Origin: Candidatus Moraniibacteriota bacterium
GTDB lineage: Bacteria > Patescibacteriota > Minisyncoccia > Moranbacterales > UBA2206
Length of the DNA stretch: 5,659 nt
NCBI GenBank assembly: GCA_003543115.1
Contig: DPJH01000022.1
Span: 1 to 5,659 of the forward strand
Direction: 5' to 3'
The translations under genes and the position numbers were made by a program. This document shows, piece by piece, positions 4,985 to 5,659 of this stretch (the first letter of the stretch is position 1; every line of letters begins with the position of its first letter). Below the pieces are notes generated by a model. That model saw nothing but the letters and a program-made list of their open reading frames with translations, did not search any database and was not told the DNA's origin.

Positions 4985-5440
4985 TCAGCCAATGTAGATA
5001 TATTGACTGATTTCTCCTTCTACCTGCAATAGGATTGTGCTCTTGGATCCAGGTTTCTCGCTGGATATTTTTAATCCTGGCACATCTTTGTCGTGATGAT
5101 ACACCGTCGTATCAATCTTGGGTGATGTTACCTCCCAAAAATAACCGTCTTTTTTCGCATTAGATTTTTTAGTAAAAATATACTTATAACCCCAGATGCC
5201 CGATTCCAGATGAAATTGCAGTACACTTTCCGTGGGATATGCCATAGAAAACATTCCGTTGCCAAAAAAAAGGAATTCTTTTGATCGGCGCGGATTGCCA
5301 TCTTTGTCAGCACTCACGGCTCTCAATCGAAAAGCGCCTCCCTTTAGTCCAGAAGTTTCACCGTTAAAAATGGTCAGACTTCGATTCCGAAAAAAATTAA
5401 TCGGAATTGCCGCCAAAATGTTTTGCTCCGTCTTAGTCAT
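4985..5440 (-). CDS. hypothetical protein, 151 residues, strand-rich
   Basis: I do not recognise this protein. It is soluble with no signal peptide or membrane segment. From about residue 20 on it looks like an almost entirely beta-strand domain: SLTIFN (21-26), AFRLRAVS (36-43), KEFLFFG (54-60), VLQFHLES (73-80), GYKYIFT (84-90), YFWEVTS (100-106) and TILLQVEG (135-142), with glycine and basic turns between. This suggests a beta-sandwich or barrel. A basic stretch (KKSNAKKDG, 91-99) could bind nucleic acid or phosphate but proves nothing. The start ATG 5440 is set by AAGGAGG (5447-5453), 6 nt upstream. It is the first gene of the probable three-gene operon, with the promoter about 80 bp upstream and the kinase gene 88 nt downstream, separated by the repeated leader. 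Confidence 0.82.
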   Translation of the reverse strand: MTKTEQNILAAIPINFFRNRSLTIFNGETSGLKGGAFRLRAVSADKDGNPRRSKEFLFFGNGMFSMAYPTESVLQFHLESGIWGYKYIFTKKSNAKKDGYFWEVTSPKIDTTVYHHDKDVPGLKISSEKPGSKSTILLQVEGEISQYIYIG

Positions 5441-5444
5441 TTTT

Positions 5445-5457
5445 GCCCTCCTTGGGC
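5445..5457 (-). promoter_or_regulatory. hairpin presenting the ribosome site of the operon's first gene
   Basis: On the transcript, GCCC pairs with GGGC around a 5-nt AAGGA loop, so the AAGGAGG ribosome site sits in the loop and 3' arm of a short all-GC stem, 6 nt from the start codon. With only 4 bp it may be incidental. Confidence 0.3.
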
Positions 5458-5517
5458 TGAATTTTGTTCTTCTGCTTCGGTTTATGTCTATTTGGTTGTT
5501 AATGTTCTAGACATTAC

Positions 5518-5547
5518 ATGCTAGCATAGGCACAATCAAAAAGTCAA
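5518..5547 (-). promoter_or_regulatory. extended -10 promoter of the three-gene operon
   Basis: On the minus strand TTGACT (5542-5547), an 18-bp spacer ending in TGC and TAGCAT (5518-5523) form a good promoter. The predicted start is near 5511, giving a leader of about 70 nt. The -10 box lies in a 10-bp palindrome ATGCTAGCAT (5518-5527), which may be chance or an operator. No terminator or second strong promoter is seen before 3429, so the three genes behind it are probably co-transcribed. Confidence 0.7.
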
Positions 5548-5659
5548 TCAGCGCTTAATCGCGATAAATGATTCAAAAATTCATTTTAAGCCTTCAAAAA
5601 ACCTCCGAACATCGCTCACTCCCTAACGCAATATAAAATGAATACCACCAGCTATCGCT

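Noticed and set aside
5232..5510. Plus-strand 92-codon ORF with a hydrophobic end, like a membrane protein
   Set aside because: It is antisense to the 151-residue gene and its promoter leader. The hydrophobic part comes from reading the T-rich leader backwards, and there is no ribosome site.
5594..5659. Open minus-strand frame at the right edge, ending TGA at 5594-5596, possibly the end of another gene
   Set aside because: Only 21 codons are visible, there is no recognisable motif and no clear terminator after it; this cannot be separated from chance.

Overview
The window reads as an ordinary bacterial chromosome segment. It has short, tightly bounded transcription units, each with Shine-Dalgarno sites of the AGGAGG type, sigma70-like promoters (TTGACA/TTGACT, 17-18 bp spacer, TATAAT-like box) and intrinsic terminators. 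Coding DNA is moderate in GC and the spacers are AT-rich. UGA is used as a stop codon (two genes end in TGA), so the standard bacterial code applies. The small orphan proteins, the small helical-repeat protein and the DGLHR-motif protein remind me of Patescibacteria (CPR). That placement is an inference from protein style, not from any marker gene.

Left part, plus strand: dapB (116-928), a lysine/diaminopimelate pathway reductase whose motifs match the plant-type branch of the family, has its own promoter (7-35) and terminator (956-986). It is followed by a monocistronic 104-residue protein of unknown function (1192-1506) with its own promoter (1092-1120) and a strong terminator (1527-1560).

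Middle part, minus strand: two monocistronic genes follow, a 249-residue protein with a probable 31-33-residue helical repeat (1753-2502) and a 112-residue protein with a possible TPR-like end (2805-3143). Each has a near-consensus extended -10 promoter. Each ends in an almost identical terminator hairpin, so the two terminators form a repeat pair.

Right part, minus strand: a probable three-gene operon is read from a promoter at 5518-5547. It encodes an unknown 151-residue protein (4985-5440), a thymidylate-kinase-like P-loop nucleotide kinase (4105-4896) and a 191-residue protein with a ParB/sulfiredoxin-like DGLHR motif (3442-4017), and it ends at a terminator at 3388-3429. The two intercistronic gaps are nearly the same sequence: an 84-nt element (5 differences) that runs up to and includes the start codon of the gene behind it. 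It contains a small hairpin that the substitutions preserve. This repeated leader is the most unusual thing in the window. It could be a shared cis-regulatory RNA or translation-initiation module, or the mark of a gene-cassette insertion. How the three proteins cooperate is not evident from sequence. A nucleotide kinase next to a DGLHR-motif protein suggests nucleotide or phosphoryl-transfer chemistry, but that is speculation.
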